NCBI GenBank assembly: GCA_900457075.1
Contig: UGYN01000002.1
Location: forward strand, 1,922,001 to 1,986,000
Direction of reading: 5' to 3'
DNA: 64,000 nucleotides
Source of the DNA: Serratia quinivorans
Lineage (GTDB): Bacteria; Pseudomonadota; Gammaproteobacteria; Enterobacterales; Enterobacteriaceae
The notes below the pieces were generated by a model. It did no database searches. It saw nothing but the letters and a program-made list of their open reading frames with translations, and had not been told where the DNA came from. The position numbers and the translations under genes were made by a program. Of the stretch, positions 46,155 to 56,607 are shown piece by piece (within the stretch, counting starts at the first letter, position 1; each line of letters begins with the position of its first letter).

Positions 46155-46294
46155 CCTGCCTCCTGTTACACCTGACCGTTCCGGCGTTTTATGCGCCTGT
46201 TGCCCGTCACGTTAAGGGGATGCTGTATGGATGTCCAGTCTGTTTTTGCCCCAACGGCGCAAAATTGCGAAACGCTACGCAAGTCAGACCAGAA

Positions 46295-46825
46295 CTAGCC
46301 AAACCACTGGCTTAACCACTTGATGCCAAACGCCCCCGGCGCGAGAATGCCAAACGCCCAGATCATCGCTGAAGTGATATTCGCCACCTGGAAATAACGC
46401 TGGGGCATGCCGCAAATGCCACCAACCAATGGCACCACGGCGCGCAACGGGCCGAAGAAGCGGCCGATGAAAATGCCCAGTACGCCCCAGCGTTCAAAAA
46501 ACGCATGGCCACGCGTGAGTAGCTGTGGATTGCGGGAAAGGGGCCACATATGCGCCACCCGGTCTTGATAGTGATAGCCAATCCAGTAAGAGAGCCAGTC
46601 GCCGAAAAAGGCCCCGGCTGCGGCGGCGGCCCAGATAGGCCAGAATGCAATGCCGCTTTCGCCTATCAAGGCTCCCAGCGCCAGCAGAATCACCGTGGCC
46701 GGCAACAGCAGCGACAGAAATGCCAGCGATTCACCGAACGCCAGGAAGAAGATAATCGGGATGGCCCAGGCTTCATGCTGCCGCACGGTGTCGCTGACCC
46801 AGTGGATAATGTCATTGAGGCTCAA
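46295..46825 (-). CDS. DedA family membrane protein
   Basis: Inner-membrane protein of the DedA (SNARE-associated/VTT) family, which includes undecaprenyl-phosphate and phospholipid flippase-type proteins. It has 176 residues, with hydrophobic re-entrant and transmembrane segments. The motif GRFFGPLRAVVP (R-x3-GP-R) lies near residue 120, and FFGDWLSYWIG near residue 75. The start appears to be TTG at 46825 with AGGAG upstream. It is shorter than E. coli YabI, lacking the C-terminal extension, so I give no symbol. Confidence 0.85.
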   Translation of the reverse strand: MSLNDIIHWVSDTVRQHEAWAIPIIFFLAFGESLAFLSLLLPATVILLALGALIGESGIAFWPIWAAAAAGAFFGDWLSYWIGYHYQDRVAHMWPLSRNPQLLTRGHAFFERWGVLGIFIGRFFGPLRAVVPLVGGICGMPQRYFQVANITSAMIWAFGILAPGAFGIKWLSQWFG

Positions 46826-46912
46826 TATGGGCTCCTGATGCGGGATTTATGGCCCCAAGGATACGCAATGCCGGCCGGGGCCGATTAAACCCCGGCTAAA
46901 CACCCGTGCAGT

Positions 46913-47695
46913 TTACTCGAGGTAGAACGCCTGCAGTGCTTCACGCTGGTTTTGGCCCAGGCCGTACTCGGCCTCCAGCCAGCGATCGGTTGAACCATAT
47001 TGGTCACGGATGCAGTTCAGGGCGGTCATCAGGAATTCTTCACGGGCGCTGAGCACATAGGCAAATTGCCCCAGTGCCGAAGCGTTAAGGCGAATCGACA
47101 GTTGATCCAGCATCTGTTCGCGGAAGGTCGCCAGCGTGGTTTCGGTCAGCAGGTAATCTTCCACCACCGTCGCTTCATCTGCCCCCAGCGCGAATAACAC
47201 CAGCGCCGAACCGACCCCGGTACGATCCTTGCCTACCGCGCAGTGTTGGACGATGGCTCCGTTATCGACATTGCTCAGCAATTGGGCCAACTGCTTATAC
47301 GCCGCATTACCGAAAGGCAGCCGACGGTAAAGTTCCAGCATAAAGGCCTGTGCGTCGAAACCGGCCAGCGTTTCGCTGGTCAGTTTTTCAAGATTGGCAT
47401 TCACCTCATTGCTCAACGGATTGGCCGGGAAATGATGATAATCGGCGCCGTTCCACAGGACATCGGGCTTGGCCTGAACTTCATCGGCGTCACGGTAATC
47501 CAGCACCGAACGCACCGGCACACCGGCCAGGAAGGTGCAGTCGTCTTCGGTCAGACGCTCCAGCGAGCCTGAGCGGAACAGCAGACCACGCTTGATACGG
47601 CGGCCATCGGCGACGCTATTGCCGCCAAGATCGCGAAAGTTAATGCCGCCATCAAGCGGTGCCAATGAAGGATGAAGCAGGATCTGGGCAGTCAT
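46913..47695 (-). CDS. Tyrosine/serine protein phosphatase (dual-specificity type)
   Basis: Predicted cysteine phosphatase of the Y_phosphatase3 type. It has 260 residues from the ATG at 47695, which has GAGGA upstream. The active-site signature CX5R is HCAVGKDRTG near residue 175, and the N-terminal family motif INFRDLGGNSVADGR is near residue 20. No signal peptide, so presumably cytoplasmic. Physiological substrate unknown (phosphoprotein, phosphosugar or phosphoinositide are possible). It is not present between rmuC and udp in E. coli. Confidence 0.87.
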   Translation of the reverse strand: MTAQILLHPSLAPLDGGINFRDLGGNSVADGRRIKRGLLFRSGSLERLTEDDCTFLAGVPVRSVLDYRDADEVQAKPDVLWNGADYHHFPANPLSNEVNANLEKLTSETLAGFDAQAFMLELYRRLPFGNAAYKQLAQLLSNVDNGAIVQHCAVGKDRTGVGSALVLFALGADEATVVEDYLLTETTLATFREQMLDQLSIRLNASALGQFAYVLSAREEFLMTALNCIRDQYGSTDRWLEAEYGLGQNQREALQAFYLE

Positions 47696-47865
47696 AGACG
47701 TCCTCGTGGTTATTGTCTGAAAAACGCAACCTGAGAGCAGCGGAAAAACCGGGCTCAACGGGTAAAGAGGCGGCCAGAAAGATGGCGCTGATGAGGTTAA
47801 CCGTAACAGATTACGGCCGAATGGAGAAACGGGCCGCGTCGGCGACCCGTTGAACTGCGAGGTAA

Positions 47866-48627
47866 TTACAGCAGGCGGCGCGCCGCATCAACCACGATCT
47901 GCACCGCTTTGCTTTCGGTGTTTTTCATGGTTTCTGCGTTCGGGATTTCCTGCTGGGTGCGGTTAACAATCACACCGGCAACCATACCGGCACGCAGGCC
48001 CTGGCTGGCACACATGGTCAGCAAGGTAGCGGATTCCATTTCATAGTTCATCACGCCCATCGACTGCCATTCTTCCATCGAGCCTTTGAAGCGGCTGACG
48101 ACGCGGCCGGAGAAGGTATCGTAACGTTCCTGGCCAGGGTAGAAGGTATCAGAAGACGCGGTCACGCCAATGTGCGTGGTAGCGCCGGCAGCCTTGGCGG
48201 CTTCGACCAGTGCCGTGGTACAGGCAAAGTCGGCCACGGCCGGGAATTCCATCGGTGCGAAGTGCAGGCTGGCACCGTCGAGACGAACCGCGGCGGTGGT
48301 GACCAGAACATCGCCAACATTGATGTTCGACTGGATCGCACCGGTGGTGCCGATACGCAGGAAGGTACGGATCCCCAATTGCGCCAGTTCTTCAACGGCG
48401 ATAGAGGTAGACGGGCCACCAATGCCGGTAGAGCAGACGATCACCGCCTTGCCGTCCAGCTCTGCGCGCCAGGAGGTAAATTCACGATGGGAAGCCAGAT
48501 GCACCGGATTTTCCATCAGCTTGGCAATTTTCTCTACGCGCTGTGGATCGCCTGGAACGATGGCAAGCTGGGCCCCTTGTAAATCTTTTTTAGTGAGGCC
48601 GAGATGAAAAACGTCAGATTGGGACAT
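47866..48627 (-). CDS. udp: Uridine phosphorylase
   Basis: Phosphorolysis of uridine to uracil and ribose 1-phosphate in pyrimidine salvage; hexameric, cytoplasmic. It has 253 residues, as in E. coli. Conserved parts include the phosphate-binding [19 protein letters not shown], and the nucleoside-binding [10 protein letters not shown]. The start [15 protein letters not shown] at 48627 has AGGAG upstream; the frame is open 13 codons further. Expression is expected to depend on CRP and CytR, judged from the upstream sites. Confidence 0.97.
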   Translation of the reverse strand: MSQSDVFHLGLTKKDLQGAQLAIVPGDPQRVEKIAKLMENPVHLASHREFTSWRAELDGKAVIVCSTGIGGPSTSIAVEELAQLGIRTFLRIGTTGAIQSNINVGDVLVTTAAVRLDGASLHFAPMEFPAVADFACTTALVEAAKAAGATTHIGVTASSDTFYPGQERYDTFSGRVVSRFKGSMEEWQSMGVMNYEMESATLLTMCASQGLRAGMVAGVIVNRTQQEIPNAETMKNTESKAVQIVVDAARRLL

Positions 48628-48672
48628 GCGAGACTCCTCATGGATCATGTTTATTGGGAGGAACAAAAAAGT

Positions 48673-48767
48673 ACTCTACTGAAAATTGCCATTCAATTTC
48701 GTGACAACCATCACTATGAATAAAGAAACAGAATGCAATCTACATAACTTTTGTGATTAAAGTCACA
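48673..48767 (-). promoter_or_regulatory. udp promoter with tandem CRP sites
   Basis: A perfect CRP core TGTGA-N6-TCACA lies at 48752-48767. A second CRP-like site (CGTGA-N6-TCACT) lies at 48700-48715, with centres exactly 52 bp apart. On the minus strand a -10-like TAGAGT (48673-48678) puts the start near 48666, so the sites centre near -41.5 and -93.5. Between them GATTGCATTC (48731-48740) resembles a CytR half-site. This is the CRP-CytR architecture known for E. coli udp and deoP2. The remaining 48768-49133, towards dlhH, holds no gene. Confidence 0.8.
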
Positions 48768-49133
48768 AAAACACACCAGAAGCTGGAATGGTCGTCTCAG
48801 ATGCCCCAAGTCTAGTCGACAAAATGCAGCGCCGTTTTTCACCCTGTCTCCTGAGCGCAGAGCTGATTTCCTGATGAGACTATTGACACCACCACAGAAA
48901 ATAACCTTATTTTATCGGTGACTTAGCCACAATAAAGGGAGCTAACGCACCTTATGGTATTAATGCAGGTCAACATGCGTAATAGCATGATAAAAAGGCA
49001 ACAAAAACGCGCTAAAGCCAGATAATTATTCGTTTTTTACAGACTTGGCCGAAAATGCTCCACCCGGTGCCAATAACGGGTAATCTTTCCTATAGTTAAT
49101 CTCAGCGCTTTTCTCGATTGCACGGAGACCGCA

Positions 49134-49970
49134 ATGAAAACCGATCAAGTGATGACATTAAAACAGGCCCAGGGGGGATTCACCCCGGCCGTTACACCCT
49201 TGGCTGCTTCAACCATTATCACCGACGAACAAGGCATTCATGCCGGGGAAACCACCATTCCTTCACAGGGTGACAATCTGCCGGCCTATATCGCCAAACC
49301 TGCCGATAGCAGCGGCCCCTTCCCGGTGGTGCTGGTGGTACAAGAGATTTTTGGCGTGCATGAGCACATTCAGGACGTGTGTCGTCGCCTGGCCAAACAG
49401 GGCTATCTGGCGATAGCACCGGAACTGTATTTCCGTCAGGGAGATGCCCGGGATTACACCGACATCGGCGAACTGTTCCAAAAACTGGTGACCAAAGTGC
49501 CGGATCGTCAGGTGCTGGCGGATCTGGATCATGCCGCTCATTGGGCCACGCGCCACGGTGGCGATGCCGGCAAGCTGGCGATTACCGGTTTCTGCTGGGG
49601 CGGGCGTATTAGCTGGCTGTATGCGGCACATAATCCGCAGTTGAAAGCGGCCGTCGCCTGGTACGGCAAACTGGTGGGCGAAAAAACGCTGAACTCGCCA
49701 AAACATCCGATCGATGTCGCTACCCAACTCTCTGCGCCGGTGCTGGGATTATATGGCGGGCAAGACACAGGTATCACGCTGGATACGGTGGAAAGCATGC
49801 GTCAGGCGCTGCGTGCGGCCAACGCCGATGCCGAGATCGTGGTCTATCCCGACGTCGGCCATGCCTTCAATGCCGATTACCGGCCAAGCTATGATGCCGA
49901 AGCGGCCGCCGACGGTTGGCAACGCATGCTGGCATGGTTCACCCAACATGGCGTTCCGGGCGTTAAGTAA
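49134..49970 (+). CDS. dlhH: Dienelactone hydrolase family protein
   Basis: Alpha/beta hydrolase of the dienelactone hydrolase family, 278 residues. The nucleophile is the cysteine of GFCWGGR near residue 160, the aspartate lies near GGQDTGI, and the histidine in DVGHAFN near residue 245, the Cys-Asp-His triad of the family. Natural substrate unknown in enterobacteria. It lies between udp and metE, as in E. coli. An inverted repeat CGGCTG/CAGCCG (49982-50003) lies just after the stop. Confidence 0.9.
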   Translation: MKTDQVMTLKQAQGGFTPAVTPLAASTIITDEQGIHAGETTIPSQGDNLPAYIAKPADSSGPFPVVLVVQEIFGVHEHIQDVCRRLAKQGYLAIAPELYFRQGDARDYTDIGELFQKLVTKVPDRQVLADLDHAAHWATRHGGDAGKLAITGFCWGGRISWLYAAHNPQLKAAVAWYGKLVGEKTLNSPKHPIDVATQLSAPVLGLYGGQDTGITLDTVESMRQALRAANADAEIVVYPDVGHAFNADYRPSYDAEAAADGWQRMLAWFTQHGVPGVK

Positions 49971-50013
49971 ACCTCACCTCACGGCTGCCTGACCAGACAG
50001 CCGCTTGCGACAT

Positions 50014-50035
50014 AAAAACGGGCGCCGAAGCGCCC
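50014..50035 (-). terminator. metE terminator
   Basis: GGGCGC and GCGCCC (50020-50025 with 50030-50035) flank a four-base tetraloop (TTCG on the minus strand). They are followed on the minus strand by GTTTTTATG. It is 40 bases after the metE stop. Confidence 0.85.
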
Positions 50036-50074
50036 AGATTGCCAGATCAAAACATCATTGCACCACGGTGGCAA

Positions 50075-52352
50075 TCAGGCCTGCTGCTCGCGCAGGCGCT
50101 GTGCAGCCAGCACCATGTTGGCCAGCGACTGACGGGTTTCCGGCCAGCCACGGGTTTTCAGGCCGCAGTCCGGGTTAACCCACAGGCGTTCTGCCGGGAT
50201 GTTCTGCGCGGCTTTACGCAACAGCGCTTCGATCCATTCCACACTTGGCACGTTTGGCGAGTGAATGTCATACACGCCCGGACCGATTTCGTTCGGATAT
50301 TCGAACTCTTTAAAGGCTTCCAGCAAATCCATATCGGAACGCGAGGTTTCGATGGTGATCACGTCAGCATCCAGCGCTGCAATCGAATCCATGATGTCGT
50401 TGAACTCGCAGTAACACATGTGGGTGTGGATCTGAGTATCATCCTTCGCCACGGCGGCATTCAATTTGAACGCGTCCACCGCCCAATTCAGGTAGGCAGC
50501 CCAGTCGGATTGACGCAGCGGCAGACCTTCACGCAGTGCCGGTTCGTCAATCTGGATGATGCCAATGCCGGCTTTTTCCAGATCTTCCACTTCATCACGC
50601 AGCGCCAGGGCGATTTGTTTGGCAATCACTTCACGGGTCACATCTTCACGCGGGAATGACCAGCAAAGAATGGTTACCGGGCCGGTCAACATGCCCTTCA
50701 CCGGCTTGTCGGTCAACGACTGGGCATACTTCGCCCACTCTACGGTGATGGCTTCCGGTCGGCTGATATCGCCGATGATCACCGGCGGTTTTACGCAGCG
50801 GGAACCGTAGCTCTGTACCCAGCCGTTTTGGGTGAAGACGAAGCCGTCGAGGTTCTCACCGAAGTATTCGACCATGTCGTTACGCTCGGCTTCACCGTGC
50901 ACCAATACGTCCAGGCCCAGACGCTCTTGCTCAACGATCGCCTGTTTGATGTGCTCACTAATGCTGGTGCGGTAGTTGTTGCCGTCCAAACGCCCCTGCT
51001 TGAAGTCCAGACGCAGGCCGCGAATTTCTGTGGTTTGCGGGAATGAACCTATGGTAGTGGTCGGCCAGGCCGGCAGGTTAAAGCGTTCACGCTGTGCCTG
51101 AGCACGCTCGGCGTAAGGACGCTGACGTTCGCTGTCCTGCGCGGTAATAGCAGCCAGGCGTTGACCGACCTGCGCATTATGCACACGGCTGGACTGACGA
51201 CGGGCACGGATGGGCGCGCTGTAGGCGTCCAGTTCAGCCTGTTTTGCTGCGCCCGGTGCGTTCAACGCCGCGCTCAGCAACGCCAGTTCGCCGCATTTTT
51301 GCAGGGCGAAGGCGAACCAACTCTTCACTTCTTCGTCCAGCCGGGTTTCCACACTCAGATCGATCGGGCTGTGCAACAGTGAACAGGAAGTACCGATCCA
51401 CAGCGGGCGACTGCCCACTAATGGCTGCAAACGTTCGAACCAATTGCTCAGATCGGCGCGCCAGACGTTGCGACCGTTGATCACCCCCCAGTGATAGCAG
51501 CCACTCTTTCGGCAGTGCCTTGTTCAATACCGCGATATCGTCGTGACCGCCAACCAGGTCAACGTGCAGCCCCTGCACCGGTAACTCACGGAGAGTGTCA
51601 AGATTGTGGCCAACGCTGTCGAAATAGGTAGTCAGCAGCAGTTTTACCTGGCCCTGCAGCGCGTCATAAGCCGGTTTGAAGGCGTTCAGCCACGCCTGCG
51701 GCAATTCCAGCACCAGCGCAGGCTCGTCGATCTGCACCCATTCAACGCCGCGTTTTGCCAGCTCGGCCAGCACCTGCTGATAAACCGGCAGGATATCGTT
51801 GAGCAGCGACAGGCGGTCAAACGGCTCACCCTTCACTTTGCCCAGCCACAGGTATGTGACTGGCCCCAGCAGCACGGGTTTGATTTTGTGGCCCAGCGTC
51901 AACGCTTCGTCAACTTCGTCCAGCAATTGGGTCCAGCCCAGTTTGAACTGCTGGCCCTTATGGAATTCCGGCACCATGTAGTGGTAGTTGGTGTTAAACC
52001 ATTTGGTCATTTCCGCCGCTGCTGCCGGTTCACCGGTCGGTGCGCGGCCACGGCCCAGGCGGAACAACGTATCGAGATCGATTGTGCCGTCCGCATTTTG
52101 GTGACGCGCCGGCACGTTGCCGAGCAGCAGACTGGTGGTCAATACATGGTCGTACCAGGCGAAATCGCCGACCGGCACCAAATCCACCCCGGCCTGTTGT
52201 TGCTGTTGCCAATGGCGAGCGCGCAGCTCGCGGCCAACTGCCAACAGTTCTTCCTGCGTTGAGTTACCTGCCCAGTAGCTTTCCTGAGCTTTTTTCAGTT
52301 CACGTCGTAGCCCAACGCGAGGAAAACCCAGTGTGTGATTTAGAATTGCCAT
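50075..52352 (-). pseudogene. metE: Cobalamin-independent methionine synthase MetE, frameshifted as sequenced
   Basis: Transfers methyl from 5-methyltetrahydropteroyltri-glutamate to homocysteine. Two frames together match MetE from end to end. They join at a run of six G on the coding strand (51484-51489). With five, the protein reads [12 protein letters not shown] and totals 758 residues (E. coli 753). The zinc ligands are present in HTHMCYCEF and PDCGLKTRG. The start is ATG at 52352 ([10 protein letters not shown]), 7 bases after GGGGAA. Divergent from its activator metR. An extra base in the data is the simplest explanation; a real metE mutant with a functional metH is the alternative. 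Confidence 0.92.
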
Positions 52353-52369
52353 CGTCATATTCCCCATTT

Positions 52370-52393
52370 AGCCGTCCAGATGTTTACACATCC
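52370..52393 (-). promoter_or_regulatory. Tandem Met boxes (MetJ operator) of metE-metR
   Basis: On the minus strand three adjacent 8-mers read GGATGTGT, AAACATCT and GGACGGCT, which match the Met box AGACGTCT at 5, 6 and 6 of 8 positions. They lie about 18-41 bases upstream of the metE start. Tandem boxes are how MetJ with SAM represses met genes. A separate inverted repeat TTCAC-N7-GTGAA (52433-52449) lies just before metR and might be a MetR-related site. Both are pattern-based. Confidence 0.6.
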
Positions 52394-52457
52394 ATAATCC
52401 GCAGGTACTGTATTAACCACAAGCGCAATTTATTCACTGTCACTGTGAAGGACTCTC

Positions 52458-53408
52458 ATGATCGAACTGAAACACTTACGGACGCTGCAGGCTCTGCGCA
52501 ATACCGGTTCGCTGGCGGCCGCGGCTGCCCAACTCCATCAGACGCAGTCTGCTCTTTCGCATCAGTTCAGCGATCTGGAGCAGCGCCTGGGCTTCAAGCT
52601 GTTCGTTCGTAAAAGCCAACCGCTGCGCTTTACCGCGCAGGGAGAGATCCTGTTACAGCTGGCAGAGCAGGTTCTGCCGCAAATTCAGCAGGCATTGCAA
52701 ACGTGCCACGAACCGCATCAGGCCACGCTGCGTATCGCCATTGAATGCCACAGCTGTATTCAATGGCTGACACCGGCGCTGGATAACTTCCGTCAGAGTT
52801 GGCCGCAGGTGGTGATGGACTTTAAGTCCGGCGTCACCTTTGATCCGCAACCGGCCTTACAGCAAGGCGAGCTGGATCTGGTGCTGACTTCCGATATTCT
52901 GCCGCGCAGCGGTCTGCATTATTCACCGATGTTTGATTTTGAAGTGCGACTGGTGCTGGCGCCGGATCACCCGTTGGCCAGCAAACTGCATATTGAACCC
53001 GAAGATTTGATCGATGAAACGCTGATGATTTATCCGGTACAGCGTCAACGGCTGGATATCTGGCGTCATTTCCTGCAGCCGGCGGGCATCAGCCCGGCGC
53101 TGAAAAACGTCGATAACACCCTGCTACTGATCCAGATGGTGTCGGCGCGGATGGGGATTGCGGCGTTACCGCATTGGGTGGTGGAGAGTTTTGAGCGCCA
53201 GGGGTTGGTGGTGACCAAAACCCTGGGCGATGGCCTGTGGAGCCGTCTGTATGCCGCAGTTCGCGATGGTGAGCAGCGTCAGGCGGTAACCGAAGCCTTT
53301 ATCCGTTCGGCACGCCAGCACGCCTGCAATCATCTGCCGTTCGTCCGGGACGCCGCCCGCCCAAGCGCCGGTGTTGCCAGCGTCAAACCGCTGGCCTCAC
53401 AACCCTGA
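52458..53408 (+). CDS. metR: HTH-type transcriptional regulator MetR
   Basis: LysR-family activator of metE, metH and other met genes that responds to homocysteine. It has 316 residues (317 in E. coli). The N-terminal winged HTH (residues 1-60) contains [20 protein letters not shown], and the C-terminal effector domain starts near residue 90. The ATG has GAAGGA upstream. Transcribed divergently from metE across a 105-base control region, as is usual for the pair. Confidence 0.96.
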   Translation: MIELKHLRTLQALRNTGSLAAAAAQLHQTQSALSHQFSDLEQRLGFKLFVRKSQPLRFTAQGEILLQLAEQVLPQIQQALQTCHEPHQATLRIAIECHSCIQWLTPALDNFRQSWPQVVMDFKSGVTFDPQPALQQGELDLVLTSDILPRSGLHYSPMFDFEVRLVLAPDHPLASKLHIEPEDLIDETLMIYPVQRQRLDIWRHFLQPAGISPALKNVDNTLLLIQMVSARMGIAALPHWVVESFERQGLVVTKTLGDGLWSRLYAAVRDGEQRQAVTEAFIRSARQHACNHLPFVRDAARPSAGVASVKPLASQP

Positions 53409-53441
53409 CGACCAGGGCTGCCTGCGCTTGGGCGGCCCGGT

Positions 53442-54305
53442 TTATTTACTGATTATTTTGGGTGCCACCCAACGGCGATGTACCCACAGCGAAGCAACAA
53501 TCACCGCCCCACCGATAATAAAACTTGGCCAGTGCGGCTGTTGCTGCCAGATGGCCAGATTCACCAGCAGCCCGGCAGGCACATGCATGTTATTCATGAT
53601 GCCCAGCGTGCCGGCATCCACCTGCGTGGCACCGTAGTTCCACATGAAATATCCCAGCCCAGAAGCGACCACGCCCAGCCACACCAGAATGCCCCATTGC
53701 AGATTGGTGGTCGGCAACTGTTGCGGGTTGCCCCACAGGCACCAGGCCACCACCGCCACCACCAACGCGCCCAGGTAGAACCAGGAAAACGCGGTGTGCT
53801 GTGGCAACGGATGCACTTCCATCAGCCGCTTGTAACCGACCATGCCAATGGCGAAGCTGATATTCGCCGCCTGCACCAGCAGCAGCCCCAGCCAGAAATG
53901 CTCGCTAAGCTGGTGGTAACGAATGATCGCCGCCCCCAAAACGGCCAGCAACGCACTGAATACGTAGCTCCAGCGCAGGCGCTGCCCACTGATCAGGTCA
54001 TAAATCAGCGTGACGTAAAGCGGCGTCAGCACGGTAAACAGCAGGAATTCCGGCACCGTCAGGTACATGTAAGCGCGGAAGCTGAACAGGTACATGATGC
54101 CGAGCTGGCAAGCCCCCACCAGCATGTACATCAGGATCACTTTCAGCTTGATATTGCGCCAGCGCAGGAAAGGCAGGAACACCAATGCCGCCAGGCCGAT
54201 GCGCATCAGCACCGAGAACCAGCTGTCGACCTGGCCCGCCAGATATTCGCCAATCAGGCTGAAAGAGAACGCCCACAAAATGGTAGTAATCACCAGAAGC
54301 AGCAC
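53442..54305 (-). CDS. yigM: EamA-type transporter YigM (biotin transporter family)
   Basis: Ten-span inner-membrane protein of the drug/metabolite (EamA) superfamily. It has 287 residues and matches E. coli YigM, shown to be the high-affinity biotin importer (BioP). Characteristic parts are SFSLIGEYLAGQVDSWF near the N-terminus and GATQVDAGTLGIMNNMHVPA near residue 240. The start appears to be GTG at 54305. It converges on metR and is next to it, as in E. coli. Confidence 0.92.
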   Translation of the reverse strand: MLLLVITTILWAFSFSLIGEYLAGQVDSWFSVLMRIGLAALVFLPFLRWRNIKLKVILMYMLVGACQLGIMYLFSFRAYMYLTVPEFLLFTVLTPLYVTLIYDLISGQRLRWSYVFSALLAVLGAAIIRYHQLSEHFWLGLLLVQAANISFAIGMVGYKRLMEVHPLPQHTAFSWFYLGALVVAVVAWCLWGNPQQLPTTNLQWGILVWLGVVASGLGYFMWNYGATQVDAGTLGIMNNMHVPAGLLVNLAIWQQQPHWPSFIIGGAVIVASLWVHRRWVAPKIISK

Positions 54306-54457
54306 GATGGGTTCATCCTAAAAATTCACAAAGGGCGATTGTAACGGAAGGCGGGATAGGTCGTGACGAAAAGGCAGTTTACATCTGTGCGAAATACAAA
54401 CTATCGGCAAAAAATTCACCGGTGGGTTAGGCTTAATAAAAAAGCGAGGTAAACATC

Positions 54458-54787
54458 ATGAAGACTTATCACCTGCTCTACGGTCTGTTGTTGCTGTCCG
54501 GGTTGGCTACTGCGGCCAACGGGGTTACCGAGCTTAGCTCGCAGCAGCAGTTTCTCAACCAACGCAGTCAGCAAGCGCAACAACAACGCATGCTGAATAA
54601 CCAGCAGTTGGATCAGCGCCGTCTGCAACAACAGCGGCAGTTCGACAATAACCAGCAACAACTGCTGCGAACTTCGCCGAACGGCGGGCAACTGCTGCCA
54701 AATGGCAACCAACCGCGCAATCCGTTCGATCGCACCACGCCTGCGGTACCTCAGGCGCCGCTGCCGACGCCGGTCAACCGAGGTTAG
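54458..54787 (+). CDS. yhhA: DUF2756 periplasmic protein YhhA
   Basis: Small secreted protein of unknown function, 109 residues (146 in E. coli). A signal peptide ([20 protein letters not shown]) is followed by a glutamine- and asparagine-rich region (about residues 28-75) with many Q, QQ and QR units, then a proline-rich end. A good GCGAGG ribosome site precedes the ATG. It converges on ugpQ with the genes almost touching (stop at 54787, ugpQ stop at 54784). Low complexity makes homology weak, but the position beside ugpQ supports it. Confidence 0.8.
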   Translation: MKTYHLLYGLLLLSGLATAANGVTELSSQQQFLNQRSQQAQQQRMLNNQQLDQRRLQQQRQFDNNQQQLLRTSPNGGQLLPNGNQPRNPFDRTTPAVPQAPLPTPVNRG

Positions 54788-55529
54788 CCATTGGGAAAAT
54801 CGGGGCCAATCAAATCTATTCGGTCCGTGCAAATGCAGTCAACGCCCCAGTTTAACAACAAGCGCGCCCGCGCCGGCTGGTTAACGGTATAAACCAGAAT
54901 GCGTAATCCCGCCGCTTTCAGTGCTGCCACCCGTTCGGCGGTCAGTTCTTTATGGTTGATGTGCAAAGACACGCAACCCAGGCGTTCGGTCAGCGCCGGC
55001 CAGTTGTCATCCCACTGATCGAGCAACAGGCCGCGCGGCAATTCAGGCACGGTACGTTGTGCTGCTGCGAGCGCTTCAACCGAGAACGAAGAGAGCAGCG
55101 GATCGGTCTGCCCCTGCCACAGCAGGCGTGCCGCCAGCGCCACTACCCGGCCGGTTTCGTCATCACTGCCGGTGGTGGGCTTGATTTCAATGTTCGCCAT
55201 CATACCGTGCTGCAGGCAGCGTTCCGCGACCTCCGCCAGCAAGGGTAAGCGTTCGCCTTTGTAGGCGGAGTTATACCAGTTGCCGGCATCGAGCTGCACC
55301 AGCTTGTCCCACGGCAACTCGCCCGCTACGCCCCAGCCGTTGCTGGTGCGATCCAGAGTATCGTCGTGCAGCAGAAAAATCTGCCCGTCCTGCGCCAGCT
55401 TGGCGTCGAACTCAATCATTTTGTGGCCGTGACGTGCGCCAACGTCGATCGCCGCCAGGGTATTTTCCGGTGCCAGAGAGCCACCGCCGCGGTGGGCAAC
55501 AATATGAGGGTAAGGCCAGGCTGTGGTCA

Positions 55530-55533
<4 letters not shown>
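54784..55533 (-). CDS. ugpQ: Glycerophosphodiester phosphodiesterase, cytoplasmic
   Basis: Hydrolyses glycerophosphodiesters imported by UgpBAEC to glycerol 3-phosphate and the alcohol. It has 249 residues (247 in E. coli). GDPD motifs are [12 protein letters not shown] near residue 14, EFDAKL near residue 41 and [11 protein letters not shown] near residue 56, with IEIKPTT further on. No signal peptide. Two adjacent ATG codons (55533, 55530) are available. The start overlaps the ugpC stop, so it is coupled as the last gene of ugpBAECQ. Confidence 0.96.
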
Positions 55534-56603
<1,070 letters not shown>

Positions 56604-56607
56604 TTCG

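Noticed and set aside
49982..50003. Inverted repeat after dlhH as its terminator
   Set aside because: The stem (CGGCTG/CAGCCG) has a long loop and no T tract on the plus strand, so it is not supported as a terminator.
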